A stretch of DNA of 38,322 bases from Candidatus Bathyarchaeota archaeon (GTDB lineage Archaea > Thermoproteota > Bathyarchaeia > Bathyarchaeales > Bathycorpusculaceae), in the NCBI GenBank assembly GCA_017883615.1, contig JADGNF010000002.1:1-38322 (forward strand), given 5' to 3'. The translations under genes and the position numbers were made by a program. How positions within the stretch are numbered: the first letter of the stretch is position 1; each line of letters begins with the position of its first letter. Positions 1-9,335 of the stretch are shown in pieces. The notes beneath the pieces are model-generated. The model was given only the letters and a program-made list of their open reading frames with translations. It made no database searches and was not told where the DNA came from.

Positions 1-2549
1 AAGAATGCAAAAAACAGCAATGGAGGACGCACAAACAGGAAGTATTTGTCGCCTAGGATCGTATAGGGTATGGCTATTGCAACCGCAATAATGCTTAAGC
101 TGCTTATTGTGAGGAGTTTTCCGGGCTCGCTCTTCCAAAAGGGCGACTTACGTGTTCTAATGGCGAAGATAACTAAGGTTTGCGTTGCCAGAGACTCGAT
201 GAACCAGGCGGTTTGAAAAAGAGGCTGTTGCGGTACACTTGGGAACATTGGGAAGAAGATGAATAGCATTATGAAGAATGTCAAGAAGTCAAAAACGGAG
301 CTAACGGGACCTAGGTATATCATGAAGCTTCGTATGTAGCCGATGTCCCATCGCTTCGGCTTCTCAACATACTCGGGGTCAACGTTATCCGTCGTGATGG
401 TGGATTGGGACAGATCGTAGAGCAGGTTGTTAAGAAGAATCTGGATGGGCAGCATTGGAAGGAAATTGTAGCCCAGAAACGGCAACAGAAGCGATGCTCC
501 AGCTACACTGAACATGTTGCCAAAGTTGCTACTGACTCCCATCATAATGTATTTCATTGTGTTCCCGAAGGTTTTCCTGCCTTCCAGCACACCTTCAGCC
601 AACACGGTTAAGTCATTTTTCAAAAGAATGATGTCAGCAGATTCCTTTGCCACGTCCACCGCGTTGTCCACTGAGACGCCGACGTCGGAGGTTTTCAGGG
701 AAGGTGCATCGTTTATGCCGTCACCTATGAAACCAACCACGTGGCCGTTACCTTTTAGTAAGTTGATGATTCGGTCCTTCTGAACAGGTGTAACCCGGGC
801 AAAGAGATTTGCTTCCTCGACTACGCGGGCTAATGCGTCGTCGTGCATCTGGCTGATTTCGCTTCCTAATGCGACACCTTTTATTTCGAAGCCTAGTTGT
901 TCGCAGGTTTTTCTGGCGACGAGCTCGTTGTCGCCTGTCAGAATTTTGAGTTCAATTCCCGCTTGACCTAGTAACTTAAGTGATTCTTTTGCCGTTTCTT
1001 TTGGCGGGTCAAGAAAAGCTACGAACCCAAGGAAAACCATGTCGCTCTCGTCGTTTACGGAGTAAACAGCTTTTTCTTCGCGCAGTTTCCGGTAGGAAAC
1101 GCCTAAAACGCGGAAGCCTTCGGAACTCAAATCCAAGTATTTCTGTTCAGATTTCTTGCGTAACTCTTCGGTGAGGTCCACTGGTAAGCCGCCGATTTCA
1201 CAGAACGAGCAGACTTTGAGAATTTCTTCTGGGGCACCTTTAGCTATGAAGAAACGTTGCCGATCTTTTTCGACGACTACGCTGACGCGTCGACGTACAA
1301 AGTCGAAGGGGACTTCGTCGATTTTCTGGAATCCCGCTACATCCTGAGCTTCGTGACCTAGTATGGCTTCGTCGAGGGGGCTTTTTAGCCCAGTTTGGAA
1401 GTAACTGTTCAAGTATGAGTAGAGTAGAACTTTGTTGTCGTCTTTGCCTTCAGCGTCAACATGAAGCACAAGCGTGATTTTATTTTCCGTAAGTGTTCCT
1501 GTTTTGTCTGTGCAAAGTACGTTCATGCTGCCGAAGTTCTCTATTGAAGAAAGTCGCTTAACGATGACGCCTTTCTTAGACATAGAGATGGCTCCTCTGG
1601 AAAGATTCACCGTGATAATCATAGGCAGAAGCTCAGGAGTCAAACCTACAGCCAACGCCACGGAGAACAGCAAGGCTTGCAGGATGCCGTTGGTGTCGGG
1701 GTGAAGCAACGCGTTAACCAGAAAGACAAACAGCACAAGCAATATTGTGACTTGCATTATGAGGAAACCGAAGCCTTTGATGCCGCGCTCGAACTCGGTT
1801 TCCGGAACTGCTTCTACAAGTTTCTTTGCGATTTTGCCGTATTCGGTTAAGCCTCCTGTTCGGACGACTAGCGCGGTGGCTGTTCCGCTGACGACAGAGG
1901 TTCCCATGAAAAGGTAGTTGTTCCATTCGGAGATGGATGCATCTTTGACTTTTATGGGCGCATTTGTCTTCTCGACAGGGAATGATTCGCCTGTTAGAGA
2001 AGATTGGTTGATGAAAAGGTCTTTCGCGGAGATCACTCGAGCATCTGCAGGCGTTATGTCTCCGGCGGAAAGGTAAATGGTATCGCCAGGGACAATGTCG
2101 TGAAGTTTGATTTCTTTTTTGTTGCCGTCTCTGAGGACCGTGGCTGTTGTTGTTACTTTTTCTTTGAGGGTTTCGGCGGCTTTTTCGGCTTTTGATTCTT
2201 GATAGAAATCTAGAATTACGCTGAGGAAAACTATGCTGTAAATAATTATTGTGTTCGCCCATTCACCAAAGATGCCTGAGATTAAGCCCGCAACCATCAA
2301 GATGATAACTAAGGGGCTTTTGAAGTTCATCAGAAATTCTATGAGGGCACTGTGCTTTTTTCCTCGTGCAAGTTCGTTTGGACCGTAAACTTCCAAGCGG
2401 TTTTGTGCTTCTTCAAAAGAAAGCCCTGAAGGTGAAGCCTCGACCCGCTGGTAAAGATCTTCGATGGGAAGACCAAGGAGTTCTTCTGCGCTTAGCATAA
2501 GCTGCGGTTTTGGGACGGTTTCGCTTTGGGCGTTGTTGCCGGTTGCCAT
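1..2549 (-). CDS. mgtA: Magnesium-translocating P-type ATPase (MgtA-like), 3' end missing
   Basis: Membrane cation pump of the P-type ATPase superfamily, most like the type IIIB Mg2+ importers. The frame is open from ATG at 2549 to the window edge, giving about 849 residues, so only the extreme C-terminus is missing (family about 850-900). Visible motifs: an N-terminal cation-ATPase segment, the actuator TGES at 186-189, the membrane motif GLTPELLPMI typical of MgtA/MgtB, the phosphorylation site DKTGTLTENK with catalytic Asp348, TGDN, and the hinge GDGINDA at 609-615, followed by several hydrophobic C-terminal helices. A strong Shine-Dalgarno (AAGGAG) lies 8 bases before the ATG. It is divergent from ndk. 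A Ca2+ or H+ pump is less likely because of the LTPELLPMI motif. Substrate assignment is by family resemblance only. Confidence 0.9.
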   Translation of the reverse strand, partial: MATGNNAQSETVPKPQLMLSAEELLGLPIEDLYQRVEASPSGLSFEEAQNRLEVYGPNELARGKKHSALIEFLMNFKSPLVIILMVAGLISGIFGEWANTIIIYSIVFLSVILDFYQESKAEKAAETLKEKVTTTATVLRDGNKKEIKLHDIVPGDTIYLSAGDITPADARVISAKDLFINQSSLTGESFPVEKTNAPIKVKDASISEWNNYLFMGTSVVSGTATALVVRTGGLTEYGKIAKKLVEAVPETEFERGIKGFGFLIMQVTILLVLFVFLVNALLHPDTNGILQALLFSVALAVGLTPELLPMIITVNLSRGAISMSKKGVIVKRLSSIENFGSMNVLCTDKTGTLTENKITLVLHVDAEGKDDNKVLLYSYLNSYFQTGLKSPLDEAILGHEAQDVAGFQKIDEVPFDFVRRRVSVVVEKDRQRFFIAKGAPEEILKVCSFCEIGGLPVDLTEELRKKSEQKYLDLSSEGFRVLGVSYRKLREEKAVYSVNDESDMVFLGFVAFLDPPKETAKESLKLLGQAGIELKILTGDNELVARKTCEQLGFEIKGVALGSEISQMHDDALARVVEEANLFARVTPVQKDRIINLLKGNGHVVGFIGDGINDAPSLKTSDVGVSVDNAVDVAKESADIILLKNDLTVLAEGVLEGRKTFGNTMKYIMMGVSSNFGNMFSVAGASLLLPFLGYNFLPMLPIQILLNNLLYDLSQSTITTDNVDPEYVEKPKRWDIGYIRSFMIYLGPVSSVFDFLTFFIMLFIFFPMFPSVPQQPLFQTAWFIESLATQTLVIFAIRTRKSPFWKSEPGKLLTISSLSIIAVAIAIPYTILGDKYFLFVRPPLLFFAF

Positions 2550-2707
2550 GAAATTTCTCCTTTGGACGATTTGCTTTGTGCGCAGAACTATCAAGCATAC
2601 GGATGCATCATTCTTAAAGGGGTTTCTAGAACTTCTACAGCATCAAACTGGAAAAGCTTTCAAAAACCGTCTTTTTTACAACATCTCTTTGGAGAAAGAC
2701 AGTTTAG

Positions 2708-2716
2708 TTTATAAGA
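2708..2716 (+). promoter_or_regulatory. TATA box of ndk
   Basis: TTTATAAGA lies about 30-40 bases before the two possible ndk start codons. A start point about 25 bases downstream gives an almost leaderless mRNA, consistent with the lack of a clear Shine-Dalgarno sequence. Confidence 0.5.
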
Positions 2717-2743
2717 GTAGCAGATCCAGAAAAATTCAACGGG

Positions 2744-3205
2744 ATGAGAAAAATGGGTTTAGAAAAAACGTTCGTAATGCTCAAGCCGTCCACAGTTGCT
2801 AGAGCTATGATTGGAAAAGTCATCTGCCGAATAGAAGACAAAGGACTCAAAATCGTCGCCATGAAATTAACCTGCATAGCAAAGGAAGAAGCTGCAGAGC
2901 TATACGCGGTTCATAAAGGGAAACCGTTCTACGACGCACTGGTTCAGTTCATAACTTCAGGTCCAATTGTTGCAATGGTTATCGAAGGAGACGAAGCGGT
3001 GAAGGTCATGCGGAAATTCATCGGTGCCACCAACTCCAAAGAAGCAGAAGCAGGCACGATAAGGGGCGATTTTGCGTTGAGTAATCAGAAAAACGTTATT
3101 CACGCGTCGGATTCTGTAGAGAACGCGAAAATGGAGATGGAAATCTTCTTTGCACCAGAAGAAATTCTCAGCTACAAACGTGCTGACGATAACTGGATTT
3201 ATTGA
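2744..3205 (+). CDS. ndk: Nucleoside diphosphate kinase
   Basis: Transfers the gamma phosphate from ATP to nucleoside diphosphates through a phosphohistidine, balancing NTP and dNTP pools in the cytoplasm. The 153-residue protein matches the family length. It starts with the ETFVMLKP-like strand (Lys14 as the ATP-contacting lysine) and has the active-site signature NVIHASDS with catalytic His120. The start is either ATG 2744 or ATG 2753 (MGLEKTFVML); the second matches most homologues better, and the TATA box at 2708 allows either. The next feature downstream is a tRNA on the opposite strand, so transcription is convergent there. Confidence 0.95.
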   Translation: MRKMGLEKTFVMLKPSTVARAMIGKVICRIEDKGLKIVAMKLTCIAKEEAAELYAVHKGKPFYDALVQFITSGPIVAMVIEGDEAVKVMRKFIGATNSKEAEAGTIRGDFALSNQKNVIHASDSVENAKMEMEIFFAPEEILSYKRADDNWIY

Positions 3206-3249
3206 CCAACACCTTGACTTTTGATAAAGAAACGCAACAAATCGTATTA

Positions 3250-3327
3250 TGGTGCTCTGGCCGGGATTCGAACCCGGGTCCGTGACTCGAGAGGCCACTA
3301 TACTTGACCGGACTATACTACCAGAGC
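3250..3327 (-). tRNA. tRNA-Glu (anticodon CTC), CCA encoded
   Basis: A full cloverleaf folds on the minus strand. The acceptor stem is GCTCTGG/CCAGAGC; the D-arm is GTAT/GTAT, partly G-U paired, with AGTCCGGTCAA in the loop. The anticodon stem GTGGC/GTCAC encloses loop CTCTCGA, giving anticodon CTC. The variable loop has 4 bases, and the T-arm is CCGGG-TTCGAAT-CCCGG. The discriminator is A, followed by a genomically encoded CCA (3250-3252). No intron is present. Confidence 0.95.
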
Positions 3328-3508
3328 CAGCTTTGTAGATGTGAACATACTCAAATCGGTTTGGATTAATTTACTTTCCCCTACCAAACGCGCTGCTAAA
3401 CCTTCCCAGACAATCTCAAACAACAAACAGAGTGGTTGATAAGAAATAAAAAAACAAAATAGTCGAGCTGTTTTTGTGAGTTAAAACAAAAAGGAAATTG
3501 GGGGAAGT

Positions 3509-5158
3509 TTACTCTTCGCCGCCCATTCCGCCCATTCCGCCAGGACCACCTGGACCGCCCTTGGGTTTGCTGCTGGAAATGACGTCGTCGATGCGTAGGA
3601 TCATGCTTGCGGATTCGGCTGCGGATTTTATAGCTTGTTCTTTAACGACGATTGGTTCGATGACGCCGTTGTCGATGCTGTTTTGGATTTTACCTGTGAA
3701 AACGTTGATGCCAATGTATTGTCCGTCGGCTTTATCGTGTGCTTGTCTCAGAGAGACTAGGATGTCTATAGGGTCGAGTCCTGCGTTTTCTGCGAGCGCA
3801 CGTGGAATGACTTCCATAGCGTCTGCAAAGGCTTCTATGGCGAGTTGTTCTCTGCCGCCGACTTTGTTGGCGTATTTGCGTAGTTCTTTGGCTACTTCGA
3901 TTTCGACTGCTCCGCCGCCTGCGACGATTTTATTGTTTTCAATTACGTCTGAGACCACTGAGAGTGCGTCTGTCATGGCGCGTTCAGCTTCGTCGACCAT
4001 GCGTTCGAGTCCTGCGCGGATGAGGATTGCGACGCTGTGGGGATCTTTGCATTTTTCGACAAATATCATTTTGTCGTCGCCGATTTTGCGTTCTTCCACG
4101 TGGCCTGCAACGCCTAGGTCAGCTGCTTTGAGGTCGTCTAAGTTGCTTGTCACTTTTGCACCTGTTGCGCGCGCGAGTTTTTGCATGTCGGATTCTTTTA
4201 CGCGGCGTGCTGCCATGATGCCTTCTTTGGAGAGGTAGTGCTGGACCATGTCGTCTATGCCTTTTTGACAGAAAACGATGTCTGCGCCTGACTTTTTGAT
4301 TTGGGTTGCCATTTTCTGGAGCATGCTATCTTCTTGGTCTAGGAACGCTTTCATTTGGGTGGGGTCTTTGATGCGGATTTCAGCGCTCATTTCGGTTTTT
4401 TCGATTTCGAGGGCTGAGTCTAGAAGTGCGATTTTTGCGTTTTCTTTTTTGCGGGGCATGCCTGGGTGGACGATTTCTTTGTCGACGATGATGCCTTGGA
4501 CGAGTTCTGTTTCTAGAAGGCTTTTGCCTGCTTTTTTGATCATTTGGACGTTGTCTATGTCGGCGATTGTTTTGTCTCCGCGTTGTTCAGCGATTTGAGT
4601 GACTGCATCGATGGCTATTTCGGCTAGGTGCTCTTTGGCGCTGCCGACTGCTTTGCTGCCCATAGATGTTAGGGCGACTTTGAGCATGGCTTTTTTGTCT
4701 TTAACGTCGATTGGAACTGCGGTTTTTTGGACAACTTCGATTGCTTTTTGGGCTGCTTTGCGGTAGCCACTTACGAGGATAGTTGGGTGAATGTTTTGGT
4801 CGAGGAGTTCTTCAGCTTTTTTGAGGAGTTCGCTTGCTAGAACTACAGCTGTGGTTGTGCCATCGCCGACCATGTCATCTTGAGTTTTGGCGATTTCAAC
4901 CATCATTTTTGCTGCTGGGTGTTCAACTTCTATTTCGTTGAGGATGGTTGCGCCGTCGTTGGTTATTGTGATGTCGCCGAGGTTGTCGATTAGCATTTTG
5001 TCCATGCCGCGTGGACCGAGCGTGGTTTTTAGAACTTCGCCGACTACGCGTGCTGCCATAATGTTATTTCGTTGGGCTTCTTTGCCTCTGCTTCTTGTTG
5101 TTCCTTCTTTTAGAACCAGGACAGGTTGTCCCGAGTTTGTTGTTGTTAAGTATGCCAT
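3509..5158 (-). CDS. thsA: Thermosome subunit (group II chaperonin)
   Basis: ATP-driven double-ring cytosolic chaperonin that folds proteins in a closed cavity. The 549-residue protein has the family length. Visible are the N-terminal [12 protein letters not shown], the ATP-site NDGATIL at 67-73, GDGTTT at 98-103 with the expected ATPase aspartate, and a Gly/Met-rich tail ([11 protein letters not shown]) ending in EE. The ATG at 5158 gives the canonical short N-terminus. It is monocistronic, with its own TATA element at 5190. A single subunit is in this window; partners elsewhere cannot be excluded. Heat-shock control is usual for the family but no operator is evident. Confidence 0.97.
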   Translation of the reverse strand: MAYLTTTNSGQPVLVLKEGTTRSRGKEAQRNNIMAARVVGEVLKTTLGPRGMDKMLIDNLGDITITNDGATILNEIEVEHPAAKMMVEIAKTQDDMVGDGTTTAVVLASELLKKAEELLDQNIHPTILVSGYRKAAQKAIEVVQKTAVPIDVKDKKAMLKVALTSMGSKAVGSAKEHLAEIAIDAVTQIAEQRGDKTIADIDNVQMIKKAGKSLLETELVQGIIVDKEIVHPGMPRKKENAKIALLDSALEIEKTEMSAEIRIKDPTQMKAFLDQEDSMLQKMATQIKKSGADIVFCQKGIDDMVQHYLSKEGIMAARRVKESDMQKLARATGAKVTSNLDDLKAADLGVAGHVEERKIGDDKMIFVEKCKDPHSVAILIRAGLERMVDEAERAMTDALSVVSDVIENNKIVAGGGAVEIEVAKELRKYANKVGGREQLAIEAFADAMEVIPRALAENAGLDPIDILVSLRQAHDKADGQYIGINVFTGKIQNSIDNGVIEPIVVKEQAIKSAAESASMILRIDDVISSSKPKGGPGGPGGMGGMGGEE

Positions 5159-5189
5159 ACCATTAACCTACCTTGTTTAAGTATAGAAC

Positions 5190-5201
5190 CTGTTTATATC
5201 G
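5190..5201 (-). promoter_or_regulatory. TATA box of thermosome gene
   Basis: On the minus strand it reads CCGATATAAACA, about 35 bases before the ATG at 5158. This predicts a transcript start near 5168-5172 with a leader of roughly 10 bases. Confidence 0.6.
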
Positions 5202-5635
5202 GATTTAAGCAAAAATCAAACGCAAATATAAACTTTAAGGCTTCTTTGGGTGGGGTTGTGGTTGTTTGTGTTGTTTTTGTCTTGCAGTAGTTGTGCACGA
5301 CAACTTCGTGAGCTTTGTTTTGGGTTGTAGTTTGTGTTTTCCTTTATTTAGGGTTTGTCGGTAGTGGGAGTTTTGGGGAGAAGCTTGTTTGTTTGCCAAG
5401 TGGGGTTGACTGGCGCGTCTCTTTCAGTTTCGTTGTTTTAGAGGTCTGTTGCGATTTTTCGTCTATACCCCCTCATTTTCTGGAGCGCCAGTTTTGAGTT
5501 GTTTTTTTGGTTCAGAGCTTGATTTGAGGTTATCTCACGGCTTAAAATGGGTTAAAAAGGGTGAAATTGGGTTATTTTGGATTAAATTGGGTGTAGGGCG
5601 GCACACATCCTGATATTTGAGGAAGATAAGAAGAA
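5202..5635. other. Gene-free GT-rich spacer between thermosome and kinase
   Basis: No convincing gene is seen. The plus strand is strongly rich in G and T (5245-5420), and the only open frames there give V/F/G/W-rich translations expected from such composition. A short inverted repeat GTTGT-GCACG-ACAAC lies near 5290-5305, and a second TATA-like AATATAAAC at 5225-5233. The 3' part (5541-5590) holds a 10-bp-periodic array listed separately. On the minus strand this is the region just downstream of the histidine kinase. Confidence 0.6.
5541..5590. repeat. Five 10-bp-phased A/T tracts separated by GG
   Basis: Five consecutive degenerate 10-mers, each ending in GG after a 4-6 base A/T run: CTTAAAATGG, GTTAAAAAGG, GTGAAATTGG, GTTATTTTGG, ATTAAATTGG. 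The helical-turn spacing suggests intrinsically curved or nucleosome-positioning DNA. Read as RNA from the kinase side (minus strand) it gives repeated T runs after C pairs, so it could also act as a T-rich archaeal terminator. Confidence 0.55.
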
Positions 5636-8275
5636 TCAAACGGGGAGTTCAATGACGAATTTAGTTCCTTTTCCAACCTCACTTTCAAACGTTACAGTCC
5701 CACCCAGCCCCTCTGTAAACCGCTTAACCACAGCCAACCCAAAACCCTGCCCCTTTGATTTCGTTGTCACCAGCGGCGTGAAAAGCTTGCTACGCACATC
5801 TTCCGGAATGCCTTCACCTGTATCCTGTACGGTAATGGTTGTTTTCCCGTCTTTGGAGGATGCCGCAATGGTCAATTTGCCACCCTTGGGCATAGCTTGA
5901 ATTGCATTGGTCGCGAGATTAGTCAGTATCCTTTGGATATATGATTGGTCAGCTTTGAGTTTGGGAAAATCTTTTTTGATGGAGTGTTTCACAGTTACGT
6001 TTCCGGGGATGTTAAGGTGGGCTAAGACTTGGTGAACGGTCGCTTCAAGGTCCACCTCTTCAAGTTTTGGCGTTAGCGGTCTGGCGAAGTCTTGCAGGTC
6101 AGCAACGATTTTGTTGATGTAATAGATGTTCTTCTCAATCTCGGTCAGGCTTTCTTGGACGTTTGTTTTCTCTTCACTGTCGGGCAGCGCGGTCAAATCT
6201 GTTCTCGCCAAGTAAACATCGCTGGTGATAGCCTGCAGTGGATTGCGGATGTCGTGTCCAACCATACCTGCGGTGGCGCCGATTGCGGCTAAGCGTTCAG
6301 AATCCTTCAGCTGCTTTTCTAGGCGTCTATGCTCAGAAATATCGTTGAACAGTATGCCTACTTTGCGGATTTTTTCTTCGCCGACTGGAAATGCATAGAC
6401 ATCGTAGTAACGGTTCAGCTCTTTTGCTTCGTTCTGGAAACGAACAGGCTGTGCTGATAAGGCCACATTACCGTAGGTTTCAAACCAGTAAGCTTCGTGG
6501 TTAGGGGCAAAACTGCTCATCAACTTGCCTTTCGCCTCATGCATTCCAGTTTGCCGCTCAAATGCGCCGTTGACTTCCAAAAAACGGTAATCAACAGGTT
6601 TGCCGTTGCTATCGAAGACCATTTCAATGAGGCAGAAGCCCTCGTCAATCGAGTCAAACAGCAGCCGGTACCGTTCTTCACTAACTTTCAAGGATAGCGT
6701 GCGTTTTTCAACTAAGTCTTCCAAATGGCGGCTGTATTCTTCAAGTTTAGCCTGCATCTGTTTACGCAAAGTGACGTCAATGAAGGTGTTGATAAGATGT
6801 TTTTGACCGTTAAGAGTGATTGTTTCCGACGAGGTGGGCACTGTTACGATTTTGCCCGATTTGGTTCTCACATTAGTTTCAAAGTCGCGCAGTTCGCCAT
6901 TTTCACCGACAATTTGGATTCCTTGGTTGCGTTTGCTGGAATCTAGGAGGTTCAACTCAGCTGAATTGTGACCCACGAATTCGTCACGGCTGTACTCAAG
7001 TAAATTCAGGACACTTTGATTTGCGTCAATATAACTAAAGTCGCTAAGTCTGGTGATAATTTGGGGAACTGGGCTTTTATGGAAGGCTTTGGAGAACCGC
7101 TCTTCGCTTTCCTTCACCGCCTCTTCTGCTTTCTTGCGTTCGGTAATATCTCGGAATATAAGCACTACTCCCGTGGTTTTGTCGTCTTTATCCTTTATGG
7201 GCGCACCACTGTCATCAATTGGCAGATCTGTTCCGTCCTTCCGGATCAAAATCGTGTGGTTAGCTAAACCTACAATCATGCCTTTCTCTAGCACTTTGCT
7301 GACCGGGTCTTCAACTCCCAGGCGGGTTTGCTCGTTAACAATGTTGAAAATTTCTTTCACTGGTTTTAGAGAAGCCTCAGTCAATGTCCAACCAGTCAGA
7401 CCCTCCGCAATGCCATTCATGAATACGATTTTTCCAAATACGTCGGTTGCGATAACAGCGTCGCCGATGCTTGCCAAAGTGGTTTCCCACCGTTGCTCGC
7501 TTTCCTTCAGTAAGGTTTGCGCTTTTTCCAGTTCTGTTTTGGAGGCAGTTACGTTTTTCAAGTTATTTGTCATTTGGTTGAAAGCGGTTGAGAGTACGGT
7601 TATTTCGTTTTTACCTTTGATTTCTATTGTGTAATCGAGGTTTCCGGAGCCGATTGTGTTTATTCCGTTTTGGAGTTTGCCAACAGATCTTAATGTGCCT
7701 CGGAAAACCATGAAGTAAATTGTGGCTAACAGTGCCCCGAATACAGCCACGAGTGAGACAATTAGTATAAGGTTTGTTTCATTTGTTTGGCGAGCTTGGT
7801 CATCAATTGAATTTGACAGCTGGGAGGAGTCAAAGGCAAGTGTCTGACCTTGAACTGCCATGCTGCTCCATCTGATTTGAAATGCGGGGTCAACCCTGAC
7901 GCTGACGTTTCGGGGAGCGCTTTGCAAATAGGTAACTACGTCGGAAAAAGTGGTGTTGAGTCTTTGCATGTCTCCTCCAACGGTGGTTACAAGGGTTTGC
8001 TGCGTTGGGGTGTTAGGTTTCAGAGTCGACAAATCTGTGGAGAGGGAAGAAAACGAGGATTGCCATCGGGAAAGCTGCAGGTTTTCTTGGTAGAGGAAGT
8101 AATCGATAGAGATGCTGTTTAGGCTGCTTGCCCCCTGCTCGATGTTGCCAGCTGTTTGTTCTTGCGTGTTAAGCTGACTCACCTGCTGCTCCGTGAGTGC
8201 AACTGAGGCAGCAATGAAAACCAGTATTATGCTGAAGACGACAACGCAGATCACAAACTGTGTTTTTATCTTCAT
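5636..8275 (-). CDS. Membrane sensor histidine kinase with HAMP and three PAS domains
   Basis: An 879-residue two-component sensor kinase. Order: membrane helix 1 (about 7-27); an extracytoplasmic helical region of about 140 residues; membrane helix 2 (about 168-191); HAMP (about 192-245); PAS 1 (258-380, ending IFRDITERKKAEE); PAS 2 (390-505); PAS 3 (532-655); HisKA with phospho-accepting His674 in GHDIRNP; HATPase with N-box Asn790, DTGEGIP at 818 and GQGFGLAVV at 842. All catalytic boxes are intact, so it should autophosphorylate. ATG 8275 follows GAGGG, which overlaps the stop of the upstream solute-binding protein gene, so the two are translationally linked. No response regulator or receiver domain is in the window; the output partner is unknown. 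Confidence 0.93.
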   Translation of the reverse strand: MKIKTQFVICVVVFSIILVFIAASVALTEQQVSQLNTQEQTAGNIEQGASSLNSISIDYFLYQENLQLSRWQSSFSSLSTDLSTLKPNTPTQQTLVTTVGGDMQRLNTTFSDVVTYLQSAPRNVSVRVDPAFQIRWSSMAVQGQTLAFDSSQLSNSIDDQARQTNETNLILIVSLVAVFGALLATIYFMVFRGTLRSVGKLQNGINTIGSGNLDYTIEIKGKNEITVLSTAFNQMTNNLKNVTASKTELEKAQTLLKESEQRWETTLASIGDAVIATDVFGKIVFMNGIAEGLTGWTLTEASLKPVKEIFNIVNEQTRLGVEDPVSKVLEKGMIVGLANHTILIRKDGTDLPIDDSGAPIKDKDDKTTGVVLIFRDITERKKAEEAVKESEERFSKAFHKSPVPQIITRLSDFSYIDANQSVLNLLEYSRDEFVGHNSAELNLLDSSKRNQGIQIVGENGELRDFETNVRTKSGKIVTVPTSSETITLNGQKHLINTFIDVTLRKQMQAKLEEYSRHLEDLVEKRTLSLKVSEERYRLLFDSIDEGFCLIEMVFDSNGKPVDYRFLEVNGAFERQTGMHEAKGKLMSSFAPNHEAYWFETYGNVALSAQPVRFQNEAKELNRYYDVYAFPVGEEKIRKVGILFNDISEHRRLEKQLKDSERLAAIGATAGMVGHDIRNPLQAITSDVYLARTDLTALPDSEEKTNVQESLTEIEKNIYYINKIVADLQDFARPLTPKLEEVDLEATVHQVLAHLNIPGNVTVKHSIKKDFPKLKADQSYIQRILTNLATNAIQAMPKGGKLTIAASSKDGKTTITVQDTGEGIPEDVRSKLFTPLVTTKSKGQGFGLAVVKRFTEGLGGTVTFESEVGKGTKFVIELPV

Positions 8276-8285
8276 TTTGCTTCCC

Positions 8286-9335
8286 TCAGTGAATTATGTT
8301 AACGGATTCGGGTTTTACAGACATTAAGCCCTGTAAGTATATATAATTGAGGAAATCTGGGACCGCGGTTTGGTTTGTGAGGTTGTTGCTGATAATCCAG
8401 CGTGCCTCATTTTCTAGGGTAGCAACAAGCGACTGGTCCAGTGAGAGGGAAAATGTGTGGTTAGGCCATATTTCCGCCATATAAGCATCGGTAGCATTGA
8501 TCCTGTTTCGGATAATAGATTCGGCTTGAGCAGGATGGATGTCAACGTAAGCCTCTGCTTGAGCTAACGACTTCAAAAATCGCGTGACCAATTCCGGATG
8601 CTGCGTGATCCAATCGTTCCTACATGAAACAACCATATCTAACAGTCGACCACTCTGCACAGACCAAATAACAATATCATCGGGAAGTTGGGCCTTAATT
8701 TGCGGAATACTTGACTCGGAAACCACCACAGCGTCTACGGTTCCGTTCACTATTGCACTAACATAGGCCGTTGTTGGAACATTCACTAGGGTTATGTTTT
8801 GTGTGTTTACGTTGTTTAGTTCCAGAAAGGTGGCGAGATAAAATTGGGGTGCAATTTGGAGGGAGAGCCCAATCCGTTTCCCCTCAAGATCAGATATGTT
8901 TTCAATACCACGATCCATTCGTCCAACAATAGAAACTGACTCCGACTTATCGACCGTTGCAATAACGTGCAGGTTTCCCTGTTTCAAAACATTAGTTGCA
9001 ACAAATGCATACTCTGACGAAATAGCCAAATTCACTTGATTACTTAAGGCCGCGTTGAGTGCGATTGTTGCTGAAGTATAATCTGCTATTGTCAAATTGA
9101 TTCCATTTTTGGCAAAATAATTTTGGTCTTGAGCAACATAAACAAGCCCCGCATAAGGTTCAGAACTGCCTAAAAAGTTTCCAAAAGAAACATTTTCTGT
9201 TTTACCCAAGTAAGAGTTTTGAGAACTCAAGTAAACGAACGAACTCAAAATCAACGATGCAGCCACAATGATAACAATTGCCGTAACGGCTATTTTCTTT
9301 CCGATTTTGATTTGCAGTTTGTTCTCTCTCCTCAA
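8286..9335 (-). CDS. Membrane-anchored NMT1/SsuA-type solute-binding protein 2
   Basis: A 349-residue type II periplasmic-binding fold protein of the NitT/TauT/SsuA (NMT1/THI5-like) group. Residues 14-35 form an uncleaved-looking membrane anchor with no lipobox cysteine. The fold signature follows: YAGLVYVAQDQNYFAKNGI at the first strand, ALSNQVNLAISSEY, then DLEGKRIGLS and NGTVDAVVV. The start is TTG 9335, overlapping the TGA of the upstream paralogue (TTGA). The C-terminus SVKPESVNIIH is almost identical to that paralogue's (SIKPESVNIIH), so the two arose by tandem duplication. It lies 10 bases from the histidine kinase. No permease or ABC ATPase is nearby, so a role as a receptor for the kinase is inferred. 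The ligand is unknown. Confidence 0.88.
   Translation of the reverse strand: MRRENKLQIKIGKKIAVTAIVIIVAASLILSSFVYLSSQNSYLGKTENVSFGNFLGSSEPYAGLVYVAQDQNYFAKNGINLTIADYTSATIALNAALSNQVNLAISSEYAFVATNVLKQGNLHVIATVDKSESVSIVGRMDRGIENISDLEGKRIGLSLQIAPQFYLATFLELNNVNTQNITLVNVPTTAYVSAIVNGTVDAVVVSESSIPQIKAQLPDDIVIWSVQSGRLLDMVVSCRNDWITQHPELVTRFLKSLAQAEAYVDIHPAQAESIIRNRINATDAYMAEIWPNHTFSLSLDQSLVATLENEARWIISNNLTNQTAVPDFLNYIYLQGLMSVKPESVNIIH

Noticed and set aside
3498-4238. Long plus-strand open frame of 246 codons opposite the thermosome gene
   Set aside because: Antisense shadow of a highly conserved gene; Ser/Met/Ala-rich translation with no domain.
5315-5497. 60-codon hydrophobic frame in the thermosome upstream spacer
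   Set aside because: Same compositional effect in GT-rich DNA; no ribosome-binding site or family resemblance.
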